Shown here: piece by piece, positions 8,324 through 16,494 of the stretch
How positions within the stretch are numbered: the stretch's first letter is position 1
Layout: each line of letters opens with the position of its first letter
Assembly (NCBI GenBank): GCA_964415675.1
Contig: CAYQBG010000010.1
Span: 1-64,000, forward strand
Origin: UBA5336 sp964415675
Lineage (GTDB): Bacteria > Pseudomonadota > Alphaproteobacteria > Caulobacterales > Hyphomonadaceae
Length of the DNA: 64,000 bases
Reading direction: 5' to 3'
Notes under the pieces: model-generated
Told to the model about the DNA's origin: nothing
The model's database searches: none
What the model saw: the letters and a program-made list of their open reading frames with translations, nothing else
Program-made: the position numbers and the translations under genes

Positions 8324-9070
8324 ATGAAGGTGCTCGTGCCCGTCAAACGGGTCATCGATTATAATGTTAAGGTCCGCGTGAAACCCGATCAGACGGGTGT
8401 GGACCTTGCCAATGTGAAGATGTCCATGAACCCGTTCGACGAGATTGCCGTCGAAGAGGCCGTGCGGATGAAAGAAGCGGGCACGGCGGAAGAGGTGATT
8501 GCGGTTTCGATCGGTCCGCAGCAGGCTCAGGAAACGCTGCGCACGGCGCTCGCCATGGGCGCGGATCGCGGCATCCTGATCAAGACCGACGAGACGGTTG
8601 AGCCCCTCGCCGTGGCCAAGATCCTCAAAGGCGTGGTCGAGGCGGAAACCCCGGATCTCGTGATCCTGGGCAAGCAGGCGATCGATGATGACAGCAACCA
8701 GACCGGTCAGATGCTGGCTTCTTTGCTCGGCTGGCCGCAGGGAACCTTCGCATCTGAAGTCAAGAAGGATGGCGAGAAGCTGCATGTCACGCGCGAAGTT
8801 GATGGCGGCCTGCAGACGGTCGCGCTCGAAGGACCGGCCATCGTGACGACGGATCTGCGCCTCAATGAGCCGCGCTACGCTTCGCTCCCCAATATCATGA
8901 AGGCCAAGAAGAAGCCGATCGACAATAAGGAGCCCGGTGATTTCGGCGTCGATATCGCGCCTCGCCTGTCGGTCGTGAAGGTCACAGAGCCGCCGCAGCG
9001 GGAAGCAGGCGAGATCGTTGAAGATGTCAGCTCACTGGTAGCGAAACTCAAATCGGAAGGAGCGGTCTGA
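8324..9070 (+). CDS. etfB: electron transfer flavoprotein subunit beta
   Basis: A 248-residue ETF beta subunit. It starts MKVLVPVKRVIDYNVKVRVK, the standard opening, and carries the AMP-binding region around ILGKQAIDDDSNQTGQMLA (about residues 121-139) and the recognition loop RYASLPNIMKAKKKPI. With EtfA it forms a soluble FAD/AMP heterodimer that takes electrons from acyl-CoA dehydrogenases and passes them to ETF:quinone oxidoreductase. Its stop overlaps the etfA start by one base, so the two subunits are translationally coupled. A palindromic operator candidate lies in the upstream gap. Confidence 0.97.
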   Translation: MKVLVPVKRVIDYNVKVRVKPDQTGVDLANVKMSMNPFDEIAVEEAVRMKEAGTAEEVIAVSIGPQQAQETLRTALAMGADRGILIKTDETVEPLAVAKILKGVVEAETPDLVILGKQAIDDDSNQTGQMLASLLGWPQGTFASEVKKDGEKLHVTREVDGGLQTVALEGPAIVTTDLRLNEPRYASLPNIMKAKKKPIDNKEPGDFGVDIAPRLSVVKVTEPPQREAGEIVEDVSSLVAKLKSEGAV

Positions 9071-9999
9071 TGGCGGTCCTCGTAATTGCGGAACACGACA
9101 ACGACACACTGAATGACGCGACCCACAAGACCGTGACCGCCGCAACAAAATTCGGCGGCGAAGTGGATGTGCTGGTGGCCGGAGAAGGTGCCGGCGGTGC
9201 GGCGGAAGCTGCAGCCAGTATTGAGGGTGTGCGCAAGGTGCTTCATGCCGATGCCGCGCCACTGAAGAAGCAGCTCGCCGAGGCGATGGAAGCGCTGATT
9301 GTTCCGCTGATGAGCAATTATGATGCTGTTCTCGCCCCGGCGACCACGTCCGGCAAGAATGTCATGCCGCGCGTGGCGGCGCAGCTTGACGTGATGCAGC
9401 TGTCCGATGTCACCGGTATCGAAGGCGGCGACACGTTCGAGCGTCCGATCTATGCTGGCAATGCCATGATGACGGTGACGTCTTCTGACGCGAAAAAAGT
9501 CGTGACCGTGCGTACCACTTCCTTTGAGGCCGCCGGTGAGGGCGGTTCGGCAAGCGTGGAGACAATCGATGCCCCGGCGGCGAGCGCGAAGTCGGAATTC
9601 GTGTCGGAAAACATCGTCGAAAGCGACCGACCGGAACTGGCCGGAGCCAAACGCGTCGTGTCCGGTGGCCGCGCCCTCGGTTCGGAAGAGGATTTCCAGA
9701 AATACATCATTCCGCTGGCGGACAAGCTTGGGGCGGCGGTTGGCGCCTCGCGTGCAGCGGTCGATGCCGGATATGCGCCCAATGACTACCAGGTGGGGCA
9801 GACTGGCAAGATCGTGGCGCCCGAGCTTTACATCGCTGTCGGTATCTCCGGCGCGATTCAGCACCTGGCCGGGATGAAGGATTCCAAGATCATCGTCGCC
9901 ATCAACAAGGATGAAGAAGCGCCGATCTTCCAGGTTTCCGATTATGGGCTCGTGGCCGACCTGTTCAATGCGGTGCCCGAACTGACCGAGGCGCTCTGA
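9070..9999 (+). CDS. etfA: electron transfer flavoprotein subunit alpha
   Basis: A 309-residue ETF alpha subunit. The C-terminal half shows the FAD-binding signature: VSGGRALGSEEDF, GASRAAVDAGYAPNDYQVGQ, then PELYIAVGISGAIQHLAG and NKDEEAPIFQVSDYGLVADL. The length is typical. The start codon shares its A with the etfB stop codon. The product binds FAD and, with EtfB, links beta-oxidation and branched-chain acyl-CoA oxidation to the respiratory chain. Confidence 0.97.
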   Translation: MAVLVIAEHDNDTLNDATHKTVTAATKFGGEVDVLVAGEGAGGAAEAAASIEGVRKVLHADAAPLKKQLAEAMEALIVPLMSNYDAVLAPATTSGKNVMPRVAAQLDVMQLSDVTGIEGGDTFERPIYAGNAMMTVTSSDAKKVVTVRTTSFEAAGEGGSASVETIDAPAASAKSEFVSENIVESDRPELAGAKRVVSGGRALGSEEDFQKYIIPLADKLGAAVGASRAAVDAGYAPNDYQVGQTGKIVAPELYIAVGISGAIQHLAGMKDSKIIVAINKDEEAPIFQVSDYGLVADLFNAVPELTEAL

Positions 10000-10013
10000 C
10001 GCGCTGCGGTAGA

Positions 10014-10033
10014 CCCCGGGCCCGAGCCCGGGG
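10014..10033. repeat. perfect palindromic hairpin downstream of etfA
   Basis: CCCCGGGC and GCCCGGGG form an 8-bp perfect stem around CCGA, 14 nt after the etfA stop. There is no T-run, so it looks more like a REP-type palindrome than a classic terminator, although it could protect or end the etfBA mRNA. Confidence 0.6.
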
Positions 10034-10298
10034 ACGCCGGGAAGCTGTGCCCAAGGCAAAGATACCGTCACCACGCGCTTCTCCCCAACACCGTCACCAC
10101 CCGCTTCATGCGGGTGGTCCAGCTTACGCCCTCGCTGCCAGACAAGCGGCGAGACCCTGGCCCGCATCCGCGGCCGAGGAGCCGGGGCCTTCCCGCAGCC
10201 GGCGCACCGGCCTCCACCGCTGCGAGCTGGACGGCCCGGATGAACCGGGCCGTAACGAGGCAAAGCCGGTTCCTTGGCACGGCTGGGGTCATTTTCTG
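10034..10298. other. non-coding, hairpin-rich gap
   Basis: No convincing gene. The open frames here lack a Shine-Dalgarno and have low-complexity Arg/Pro/Ala composition. The gap holds a second perfect hairpin, ACCACCCGC / GCGGGTGGT around TTCAT at 10096-10118, and several further GC-rich inverted segments. Together with the palindrome just upstream, it looks like a cluster of REP-like intergenic repeats. Confidence 0.5.
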
Positions 10299-10326
10299 AA
10301 CGGCCCCGCCTGCAGGCTGGGCCGTT
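10299..10326 (+). terminator. rho-independent terminator candidate
   Basis: AACGGCCC pairs with GGGCCGTT, and inside it GCC pairs with GGC around TGCA, giving an 11-bp stem with one mismatch. It runs into a short T-rich tail, and a run of seven T's follows about 23 nt later. It is the last strong hairpin before the small ORF at 10425. Confidence 0.6.
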
Positions 10327-10424
10327 TGTGCAAGTCCATGCCTCTTTTTTTGTCTCATGGGTTAAAATCGACTGGTATTCCGCGCCCGCTCATATTAACC
10401 TGACGTCGTCTTATGGAGGGCGTT

Positions 10425-10562
10425 ATGCTTAGCCTGTTCGAAGCCGTGCGCGATCTTATCGTGATTGTTCTGTTCAGCCTGTTCGGTCTTGGCGGCGAGG
10501 AGGCCCCCGAAAATCCGGACTCGACCTCTGACAGCCATATGCTCGAAAGACTTGTTCGCTAA
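10425..10562 (+). CDS. small single-pass membrane protein (45 aa), unknown
   Basis: A 45-codon ORF starting MLSLFEAVRDLIVIVLFSLF. The Shine-Dalgarno GGAGGG ends 4 nt before the ATG, which is strong for this window. Residues about 10-24 form one hydrophobic helix; the tail is acidic and polar (GEEAPENPDSTSDS). It stands alone between a terminator and the TipN-like gene. An in-frame ATG 12 nt upstream overlaps the Shine-Dalgarno and is less likely. I do not recognise a family; the ribosome site and the amphipathic/TM layout are the case for a real gene. Confidence 0.6.
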   Translation: MLSLFEAVRDLIVIVLFSLFGLGGEEAPENPDSTSDSHMLERLVR

Positions 10563-10699
10563 CAGGTTTTCTGCGTAACTAATGAATGTGTTCCAGGTTG
10601 ATAGCCGGGAACACTCGCTTATGGGGTGCCGGGGGCGTAGCTGAGCGAAGGCAGCCAGCTATGCAAGAAGCTTCTCGCCGACAGGCAGCAAATCAGTGT

Positions 10700-12685
10700 A
10701 TGATGCCTGCCATGAACGGGTATGATCCTCAATTTGAAGCATCCGCGGATGCTCCGGTGCGCGAGTCATATGAACCGCGCCTGGAACAGGTGCGCGGTGC
10801 CGGGGCATGGTTGCCCTGGGCAGGATTTGCGCTCGCGGTCCTCTGGTGGGGCTCTGTCGCGGCGACACTGGTCACCGTGCTGGACATATCCGCTATGGGC
10901 CGGCAGCCACCGATCACCCTGGCCGCTGGCGCCCTGATCGCGCTGATGCCCGGTTTTCTCCTTTTGATGGCCGGTTTCATGGCGCGTGAAAGTGTGCGCG
11001 CGGCAAGCGCCAATGCGCTGGTTCTTCAGGCCAGCGAGAGATTGCTTGATCCGGCAGCGCGTGCCGGCTCGCGAGCCGAGAGCCTGGCCGGACAGATGGC
11101 GGCGAGTGCGGCAGAGGTCGACCGGGCGATGAACCATGCCCTTTCCGCCATGAAGGCGATGGCCGAGGAAATCGGTGACGAGAGGATGCGGCTGGAATCG
11201 GTGAGCTATGTGGCCGCCGACAATGCCCGCGACCTTGGCGAGAGGCTGGCGAGCGAACGCGGTGGCCTGGAAGCCCTGGCCAGAAACATCAAGACACAGA
11301 CGGATGAGATGGCGCTTGCCATTCCCCGCCACGCCGAGACGATGATCGCTTCAGCCCGGCATGCGGCGGAGGAACTTGGCAGGGCGGACGAAGCGCTCGA
11401 TGCCCGGCTGAACCAGATGCAGGAAAGCACCGGGCGCCTCTCCTCGGAACTTGCCCGGCTCGACCAGCTGGCTGCCGGGGCAAAGCAACATTCAGAGGCA
11501 CTGACCTTCGCTGTCGCGCGCGTCGAGGAGAAGCTCGAACGCTCGCGCGGAACCGTGGAGCAGGCGCTCAAGTCCGGAGAACTGGCGGCGGCCGCCGCCG
11601 GCACGACCGGCGATGCGATCCAGGCAGCGGCCGAGCAGGCCATTGCCGGGGCGCGGCAGGCCCAGCAAGAGATCCAGTCATCGACTCGTTCTGCCCATGA
11701 AGAAGCCGCGCGGGCGCTGGCGATCCTGCAGCAGCGAGCCGATGATGTCGCAGCCGCGATCAAGGCAGCAGGCATGGCCGCGCGGGCCGAGACGGACATG
11801 ACCGAGCGTCGGCTCTCGCAGGTCGGCAGTGCATTCCGCAGCGCGGTCGCTAGCGGTGAGACCACCGCTCCGGCCGCTTCAGAGCGTCCTGCGCGTGTTG
11901 AGTCGCCGCCACCAGCGCCTGCCCCTGCGCCGCCACCACCGCCGCCGGCGTCGCAGGCAGCTGCGCCGGTCACTCGCCCGCCCGCGCCAGCGCCTATGAA
12001 GGGTGTGGGGAGCTCGCCGCGCCATGTTGATGAGGACCTGTTTGAGGCTGGCGCCGGTGTGCCGCTGCCGCCCCGAAACTGGACCAATGATAATTTTAAC
12101 ATTCCTCCATCTGGCGCAGCGGCGCCGACGAGCCCGCCTGTAATCAACGGTACGGCGGCGTATGATGCCAATGAACCGGCAGATGATACCGATGCTCTGG
12201 ACCCGTTCGAGGAAACCGACGAGGCTGAAATCACTTCCCCGCGTGATGTGCCCCCGCCGCCTCCGCGCGGCGATGCGGCATGGACAAGCATACTCAGCGA
12301 TATCGACCGGTCCGATTCGGGGCAGTTGCCCCGTGAGGATACGGCCGAACATGTGATCACCCGGCTGGAGAATTCGGGTATTGCGCTGGCCAGCATTTTC
12401 CGTCCGCGCGACAAGAAAAAGATCGCGCTCGCCGCACGCAAGGGCGAAGAGCCCCGGCGCAACGCTATTCTCAGCACAGCGCGCGGCGAGGTCGAACGGG
12501 TGGCCAAGCGCCTGCAGGCGGATGAGGATCTTGTGCGGCTGGCGCACGACTTCCTCGCAATGGAAGCTCCGGATGCGATTGCGGCACTCGACCGGACGCA
12601 AAAATCAAGCCGGAATGCGAGTCCCCGCTTGTCGGCTTTTCTCCTGCTGGATGCGGCCGTCGGAGATTACCGTTCGGCCGCCTGA
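10700..12685 (+). CDS. membrane-anchored coiled-coil protein, TipN-like layout
   Basis: About 661 residues. Two transmembrane helices lie near the N-terminus (about residues 36-60 and 72-92). They are followed by a long Ala/Glu/Arg-rich coiled coil (about 100-400), a Pro/Ala-rich disordered linker with runs of prolines (about 408-445), an acidic stretch, and a helical C-terminal domain (about 540-655, from TAEHVITRLENSG). Two TM segments plus a long coiled coil and a helical C-terminus resemble TipN, the new-pole landmark of Caulobacter, but the resemblance is one of layout only. The start is not settled: the ATGs at 10700, 10703 and 10712 all lack a good Shine-Dalgarno. It is convergent with the J-domain gene. 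Confidence 0.6.
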   Translation: MMPAMNGYDPQFEASADAPVRESYEPRLEQVRGAGAWLPWAGFALAVLWWGSVAATLVTVLDISAMGRQPPITLAAGALIALMPGFLLLMAGFMARESVRAASANALVLQASERLLDPAARAGSRAESLAGQMAASAAEVDRAMNHALSAMKAMAEEIGDERMRLESVSYVAADNARDLGERLASERGGLEALARNIKTQTDEMALAIPRHAETMIASARHAAEELGRADEALDARLNQMQESTGRLSSELARLDQLAAGAKQHSEALTFAVARVEEKLERSRGTVEQALKSGELAAAAAGTTGDAIQAAAEQAIAGARQAQQEIQSSTRSAHEEAARALAILQQRADDVAAAIKAAGMAARAETDMTERRLSQVGSAFRSAVASGETTAPAASERPARVESPPPAPAPAPPPPPPASQAAAPVTRPPAPAPMKGVGSSPRHVDEDLFEAGAGVPLPPRNWTNDNFNIPPSGAAAPTSPPVINGTAAYDANEPADDTDALDPFEETDEAEITSPRDVPPPPPRGDAAWTSILSDIDRSDSGQLPREDTAEHVITRLENSGIALASIFRPRDKKKIALAARKGEEPRRNAILSTARGEVERVAKRLQADEDLVRLAHDFLAMEAPDAIAALDRTQKSSRNASPRLSAFLLLDAAVGDYRSAA

Positions 12686-12779
12686 CCGCGCGGCGGACTG
12701 AGGTATAAATACGCCCCCGACCGGGCTGCCCTCAGCTGCCCTTATACCTGCCCTCAATTGACCGGGTTCCTGCCCTTGA

Positions 12780-13394
12780 TCAGCCCTTCATCAGCCCTGC
12801 GGCTTTGAGCGCCTTGCCCGCTCTCAACACGCGGGCGAGCTTGTGCTCGCTGGAGCGGTCTCCGCCATTGGAGTCCGGATGGAAGCGGCGGATATACTCC
12901 GAATATCGCAACCGGATCTCAGACGCTGTGGCATCGCTGTCGAGGTCCAGCTCCTTGAGCGCGCGCAGCTGCAATCGCGTGCGCCCGCGCACGGCCTCAC
13001 GGGGGGCATCGCTGACGCCGTCTTCGAAGACTTCGCGCCCGCGCCAGCGTCTGCGATCATGCAGGAAGGAAGCCTTGCGTCCGCCGACCGGGCCGGTGCC
13101 GAAGGCCCAGGTCTTCTTGTGACCATAGCGCGCCGACTCCTCGAAAGCGGCAAGTTCGGCTTCGGTCATCGTGTCAAAGAAGTTGAAACTGCGGTTGTAT
13201 TCAGCCGCATGGCGCTGGCAAAACCAGTGATAGCCGCGCCCGTCGCGCTGGGGTGCGCGATGTTCGCCCGCCAGATCACAACCTTTGTGTTCGCACAGGC
13301 GGGTCTTTGCTGCTTTCGCACGCGAAACATCCTCGGCCGGGGGTTTCACCCGGATGTCCTTGAACTTCACGCGATATGAGTATTGATCATCCAT
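12780..13394 (-). CDS. J-domain (DnaJ-like) co-chaperone with N-terminal Cys/His cluster
   Basis: A 204-residue protein. The C-terminal ~65 residues are a J domain: ALKELDLDSDATASEIRLRY, then the diagnostic HPD triad in RRFHPDSNGG. The N-terminal part contains CEHKGC and later FCQRHAAEYN, a Cys/His arrangement that could bind zinc. J domains stimulate DnaK ATPase; the N-terminal region presumably picks the client. It is divergent from the BolA gene across about 40 bp. A J domain at the C-terminus, with no G/F or type I zinc finger region, marks it as a type III J protein. Confidence 0.85.
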   Translation of the reverse strand: MDDQYSYRVKFKDIRVKPPAEDVSRAKAAKTRLCEHKGCDLAGEHRAPQRDGRGYHWFCQRHAAEYNRSFNFFDTMTEAELAAFEESARYGHKKTWAFGTGPVGGRKASFLHDRRRWRGREVFEDGVSDAPREAVRGRTRLQLRALKELDLDSDATASEIRLRYSEYIRRFHPDSNGGDRSSEHKLARVLRAGKALKAAGLMKG

Positions 13395-13435
13395 GACAGG
13401 ACCAGTTTAGTGCGCGAAGCGCCGGGAGACCAGAA

Positions 13436-13708
13436 TTGACAAACAGGATGGAAAGGATTCGTGAAAAACTGATCGAATCTTTCGAACCCGCCGAACTCAG
13501 CGTCATTGATGACAGTGCCCGCCATGCCGGACATGCCGGGGCCGCGCCCGAGGGCGAGACGCATTTCAATGTGGTGATCGTGGCAGAAGCGTTTCGCGGG
13601 CTCAGCCGTGTGCAGGTCCAGCGTGCCATCCACATGGTCCTGGGCGAGGAATTCGACACCGGCCTGCACGCTCTCAGTCTGAAAGCCAGCGCGCCGGGCG
13701 TGGAATAG
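13436..13708 (+). CDS. BolA family protein
   Basis: A 90-residue BolA/IbaG-like protein. The class II KH-like fold is marked by IREKLIESFEPAELSVIDDS, then the RHAGHAGA segment with the conserved histidines, and the RVQVQRAIHMVLGEEF helix. BolA proteins bind monothiol glutaredoxins and [2Fe-2S] clusters and affect envelope and stress responses. I use the TTG start because GGGAG lies 7 nt upstream; the in-frame ATG at 13448 is also acceptable and would drop four residues. Confidence 0.92.
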   Translation: MTNRMERIREKLIESFEPAELSVIDDSARHAGHAGAAPEGETHFNVVIVAEAFRGLSRVQVQRAIHMVLGEEFDTGLHALSLKASAPGVE

Positions 13709-13717
13709 GGTGCAAGA

Positions 13718-13942
13718 ATGCTCAGATCGCTTGACGCCATTCCGCTCGGTCTCGTCATCGCTGCCTGCCTCACGCTCGGCCTCGCGCCGTTCGTGCCCCA
13801 ACCGCATGTCGCAGAAAAACTTGTGATGCTGGCTGGCGGGACGCTCACCCGGCCGGTCGACATGTTCGACCTCGCCATGCATGGCGCGCCCTGGTTGCTG
13901 CTCGTGGCAAAGCTTGCACGTATCGCTTTGCGGCGCGGTTGA
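13718..13942 (+). CDS. small membrane protein, RND-transporter-annotated family
   Basis: A 74-residue protein with two hydrophobic helices (about 8-26 and 55-70) separated by PQPHVAEKLVMLAGGTLTRP. Short proteins with the same layout and APFVPQPHVAEKL-like core are widespread in proteobacteria and usually carry the misleading name RND transporter; no transporter domain is present. It lies 9 nt after the BolA gene, so probably in the same transcript. The function is unknown. Confidence 0.75.
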   Translation: MLRSLDAIPLGLVIAACLTLGLAPFVPQPHVAEKLVMLAGGTLTRPVDMFDLAMHGAPWLLLVAKLARIALRRG

Positions 13943-13950
13943 GAGCGGTT

Positions 13951-14418
13951 TCACGCGGTCAGCAGCGTGGCACAGATTGCTTCGAGCCCATTACGGTCGG
14001 CATCATCGAATGCGTCGAACTGTGTCGAATCGATATCAAGAACCGCCACCAGTTCGCCCGTCTCATCGCGGACCGGCACGACGATTTCCGAATTCGAGCG
14101 GGAATCGCAGGCGATATGTCCGGGGAAAGCGTGGACATCGGGCACAAGGACGGTTTTGCCACGCGCGGCGGCGGCGCCGCAAACCCCTTTCCCGAAGGGG
14201 ATTCGCAGGCAGCCGAGCGTCCCCTGATAGGGGCCGACGACCAGTTCGCCGGGTTGGTCCGGATCGACGACATAGAAGCCTGTCCAGAAAAACCGAGGCG
14301 CAAAGGCCTGGGACAGGAGGCAGGCCGCGCTGGCATATCGCGCGGGCCTGTATGTTTCGCCCGAGACAATGCTCGCAATCTCCGCGGCCAGAGTCTTGTA
14401 GGCGTCCGACTTGTTCAT
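13951..14418 (-). CDS. msrC: free methionine-(R)-sulfoxide reductase (GAF domain)
   Basis: A 155-residue single GAF-domain protein of the fRMsr type. It reduces free methionine-R-sulfoxide using cysteine chemistry. The three family cysteines are present: LGCLRIPFGKGVCG (two) and GHIACDSRSNSEIVVP (the third). The ARYASAACLLSQAF and FWTGFYVVD segments also match the family. A GGAGAG Shine-Dalgarno precedes the ATG. It is divergent from the DUF4129 operon. The cytosolic enzyme repairs oxidised methionine. Confidence 0.92.
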   Translation of the reverse strand: MNKSDAYKTLAAEIASIVSGETYRPARYASAACLLSQAFAPRFFWTGFYVVDPDQPGELVVGPYQGTLGCLRIPFGKGVCGAAAARGKTVLVPDVHAFPGHIACDSRSNSEIVVPVRDETGELVAVLDIDSTQFDAFDDADRNGLEAICATLLTA

Positions 14419-14554
14419 CCATCACTCTCCAAAGCGGCAGCATCCGTCAAGGTGTGGCGATTGTGAGCGCACGCTGCAATAGGCGTGGACGACCCTGCTG
14501 GCATCTGAAATAGTCCGTCACATCCGGGGCGAGCCGCAAGGGGAGACAACAGAC

Positions 14555-15283
14555 GTGCTTTGGCGCTGGATCGCAGGCCTGCTTGTGACTGTCATCATCA
14601 CGCATGCGGATATTCCTCTGGCCGCTGCGCAGACTGAGCCTGACAGGCCTCTTGAAGAGATCCATTCCGAATGGTCGCAGGATGGCGAACTCCAGCTCGA
14701 GCGTCCGAGCGCTGAACCGGAAGCGCAGGCTCCGCCGCAGAGGTCTCGCACCCCGGGCTGGATTGATTGGTTGTCGGATATTCTGAGCGCTTTTTTCAGC
14801 GCCATTGGTCCGCTCTTTCGTATTCTCTTCTACGTCCTGATAGGTGCGATTGTCCTGGCCATTGGCTGGTTCATCCTTGGCCAGGTGTTCGATCTTCGCC
14901 TTGAGCGGTTCCGACGCAGGAAGGAAGAGATCGAAGTCAGCCAGGCTGAGGATATCCGCCCGGATGCCGCACAGGCGCGGTCCTTGCTCGAAGAGGCCGA
15001 TGCGCTGGCGCGGGAGGGACGATTTGCCCAAGCGGTTCATCTTCTCCTGTTCCGGTCTATCGAGGATATTCAGGAGCGCGGGGCCGGAGGTCTGTCGCGC
15101 GCAATGACAGCGCGTGAGATCGGGGCGCTATCCGCCCTGCCGGATCGGGCCCGCCGTGCGCTCGCGCCGATCATCGGCGTGGTCGAACGCAGCTTCTTCG
15201 GTGGCCGTGAGGTGGATCGCGCCGGCTGGGAAACAGCTCGCGCCTCCTATGAGGAATTTGCGTTCGGGGAGACCTGGACATGA
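14555..15283 (+). CDS. DUF4129 domain membrane protein
   Basis: A 242-residue protein with a signal/anchor sequence (about 5-25), a Pro-rich periplasmic spacer, a second TM helix (about 88-112), and a cytoplasmic DUF4129 domain recognisable by the LLEEADALAREGRFAQAVHL segment and the conserved SRAMTAREI and ERSFFGG. It starts at GTG with AGGGGAG 9 nt upstream. First gene of a six-gene operon; its TGA overlaps the next ATG. DUF4129 proteins travel with MoxR and DUF58 but have no assigned biochemical role. Confidence 0.85.
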   Translation: MLWRWIAGLLVTVIITHADIPLAAAQTEPDRPLEEIHSEWSQDGELQLERPSAEPEAQAPPQRSRTPGWIDWLSDILSAFFSAIGPLFRILFYVLIGAIVLAIGWFILGQVFDLRLERFRRRKEEIEVSQAEDIRPDAAQARSLLEEADALAREGRFAQAVHLLLFRSIEDIQERGAGGLSRAMTAREIGALSALPDRARRALAPIIGVVERSFFGGREVDRAGWETARASYEEFAFGETWT

Positions 15284-16494
15284 GTGAGACCCGCCCGGCC
15301 GATGCGCCATTTTCGACGCGAATCGTCTCTGTGCTCGTGGCGGTGTCACTGCTGGCTTTTGGCGCCGTAGTCACTCTGTCTGCGTGGTCGCCGGAGATTC
15401 GCGACCGCAACAATGCCGGAACCCATCCCTATTCCACCTCGGCGCTGGGATATGCCGGGCTTGTGCGCCTGCTGGAGGCGCGTGGCATGCCGGTGACGGT
15501 CTCGCGTTCAGAGCGTTCGCTGGCGGAGTATGATGATACGCTGAAAATCGTGACGTTGAGCAATTATGGCATGTCCAGCGCGCTCGACAGGCTTGACCTT
15601 GCCGGCCCGGCGCTCGTCGTCCTGCCGAAATGGAGCGGGCGACGGAGCGATGCGAAACCGTCCTGGTTTGCCGATACAAATCTGCTCTCCGACAGGCAGG
15701 TCGAGTCTGTTCTGCGCCATTTCGACAAGGATGCAGATATCTGGCGGATTCGCGCTCCGGCCCGCATGGATACACCATTCGGTGCGCACCGGCCGGTGCT
15801 CGGGGACAATATGCAGGTGATCCGGGCTGATTCGCTGGTGTCGTTGATATCGACGCCGGCGGGGGACCTTCTCGCCCAATTGCCCGGCGAGGAGATTTTC
15901 ATCCTGTCCGATCCGGATCTCATCAACACGTTTGGCCTTGCCGAACTGGGCAATGCGCGGATGGCGCTCGACCTGATCGACTGGCTGGCCGCCTATCCGG
16001 GGGCGCCGGTGTCACTGGACGCGACACTGCACGGCTTCACGAGATCAGAGAATCTCCTTCAGCTGGCTTTCGATATACCCTTTGTCGGCGCCACACTGGT
16101 GGCCCTGGCGAGCTTCCTGATGATCGGATGGGGCGGAGCGGTCCGCTTTGGTGCCCCGGCCCGCGAGGGACGCGCAATCGCGCTCGGCAAGGAAGCGCTG
16201 ACAGACAACACAGCCGGGCTTGTCTCGATGGCCAGGCGTGAAACCCGGCTGGCCCCGGGATACCTCGCACTAACCCGGCGGCTGGCGGCACGCGCCATCG
16301 GGGCGCCGCGAGCGCTGAGCGAAAGCGAGCTTTCGGACCTGTTCGACAGGATAAGCGACGCGGGCGATGGCGAAACGGTTTATTCGCAGCTCGCAAATGA
16401 CCTATCGGCCCCGGCGCCCAGCCGGGACGCCCTCATGGCCCGTACCCGGCGCATCTGGCGCTGGCGCAAGGAGATCACGCATGGACATCAATGA
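15280..16494 (+). CDS. DUF4350 domain membrane protein
   Basis: A 404-residue protein with one TM helix near the N-terminus (about 17-36), a DUF4350 extracytoplasmic domain starting NNAGTHPYSTSALGYAGL, where the conserved YS..A.G..L segment is clear, then a second TM (about 263-285) and a cytoplasmic helical tail. The start overlaps the DUF4129 stop (ATGA) and the end overlaps the MoxR start by 14 nt, so translation is coupled on both sides. In this gene set the protein is thought to be a membrane partner of the MoxR/DUF58 machinery; its role is unknown. Confidence 0.85.
   Translation: MSETRPADAPFSTRIVSVLVAVSLLAFGAVVTLSAWSPEIRDRNNAGTHPYSTSALGYAGLVRLLEARGMPVTVSRSERSLAEYDDTLKIVTLSNYGMSSALDRLDLAGPALVVLPKWSGRRSDAKPSWFADTNLLSDRQVESVLRHFDKDADIWRIRAPARMDTPFGAHRPVLGDNMQVIRADSLVSLISTPAGDLLAQLPGEEIFILSDPDLINTFGLAELGNARMALDLIDWLAAYPGAPVSLDATLHGFTRSENLLQLAFDIPFVGATLVALASFLMIGWGGAVRFGAPAREGRAIALGKEALTDNTAGLVSMARRETRLAPGYLALTRRLAARAIGAPRALSESELSDLFDRISDAGDGETVYSQLANDLSAPAPSRDALMARTRRIWRWRKEITHGHQ

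Noticed and set aside
8875..10263. Minus-strand frame across etfBA
   Set aside because: etfB and etfA are complete and diagnostic; the reverse frame has no motifs or start signal.
10047..10403. Several open frames in the gap after etfA
   Set aside because: No ribosome site, no recognisable residues, and the region is dominated by hairpins.
11206..12507. Minus-strand Ser/Ala-rich frame opposite the TipN-like gene
   Set aside because: Composition mirrors the coiled-coil coding strand; no ribosome site or family.
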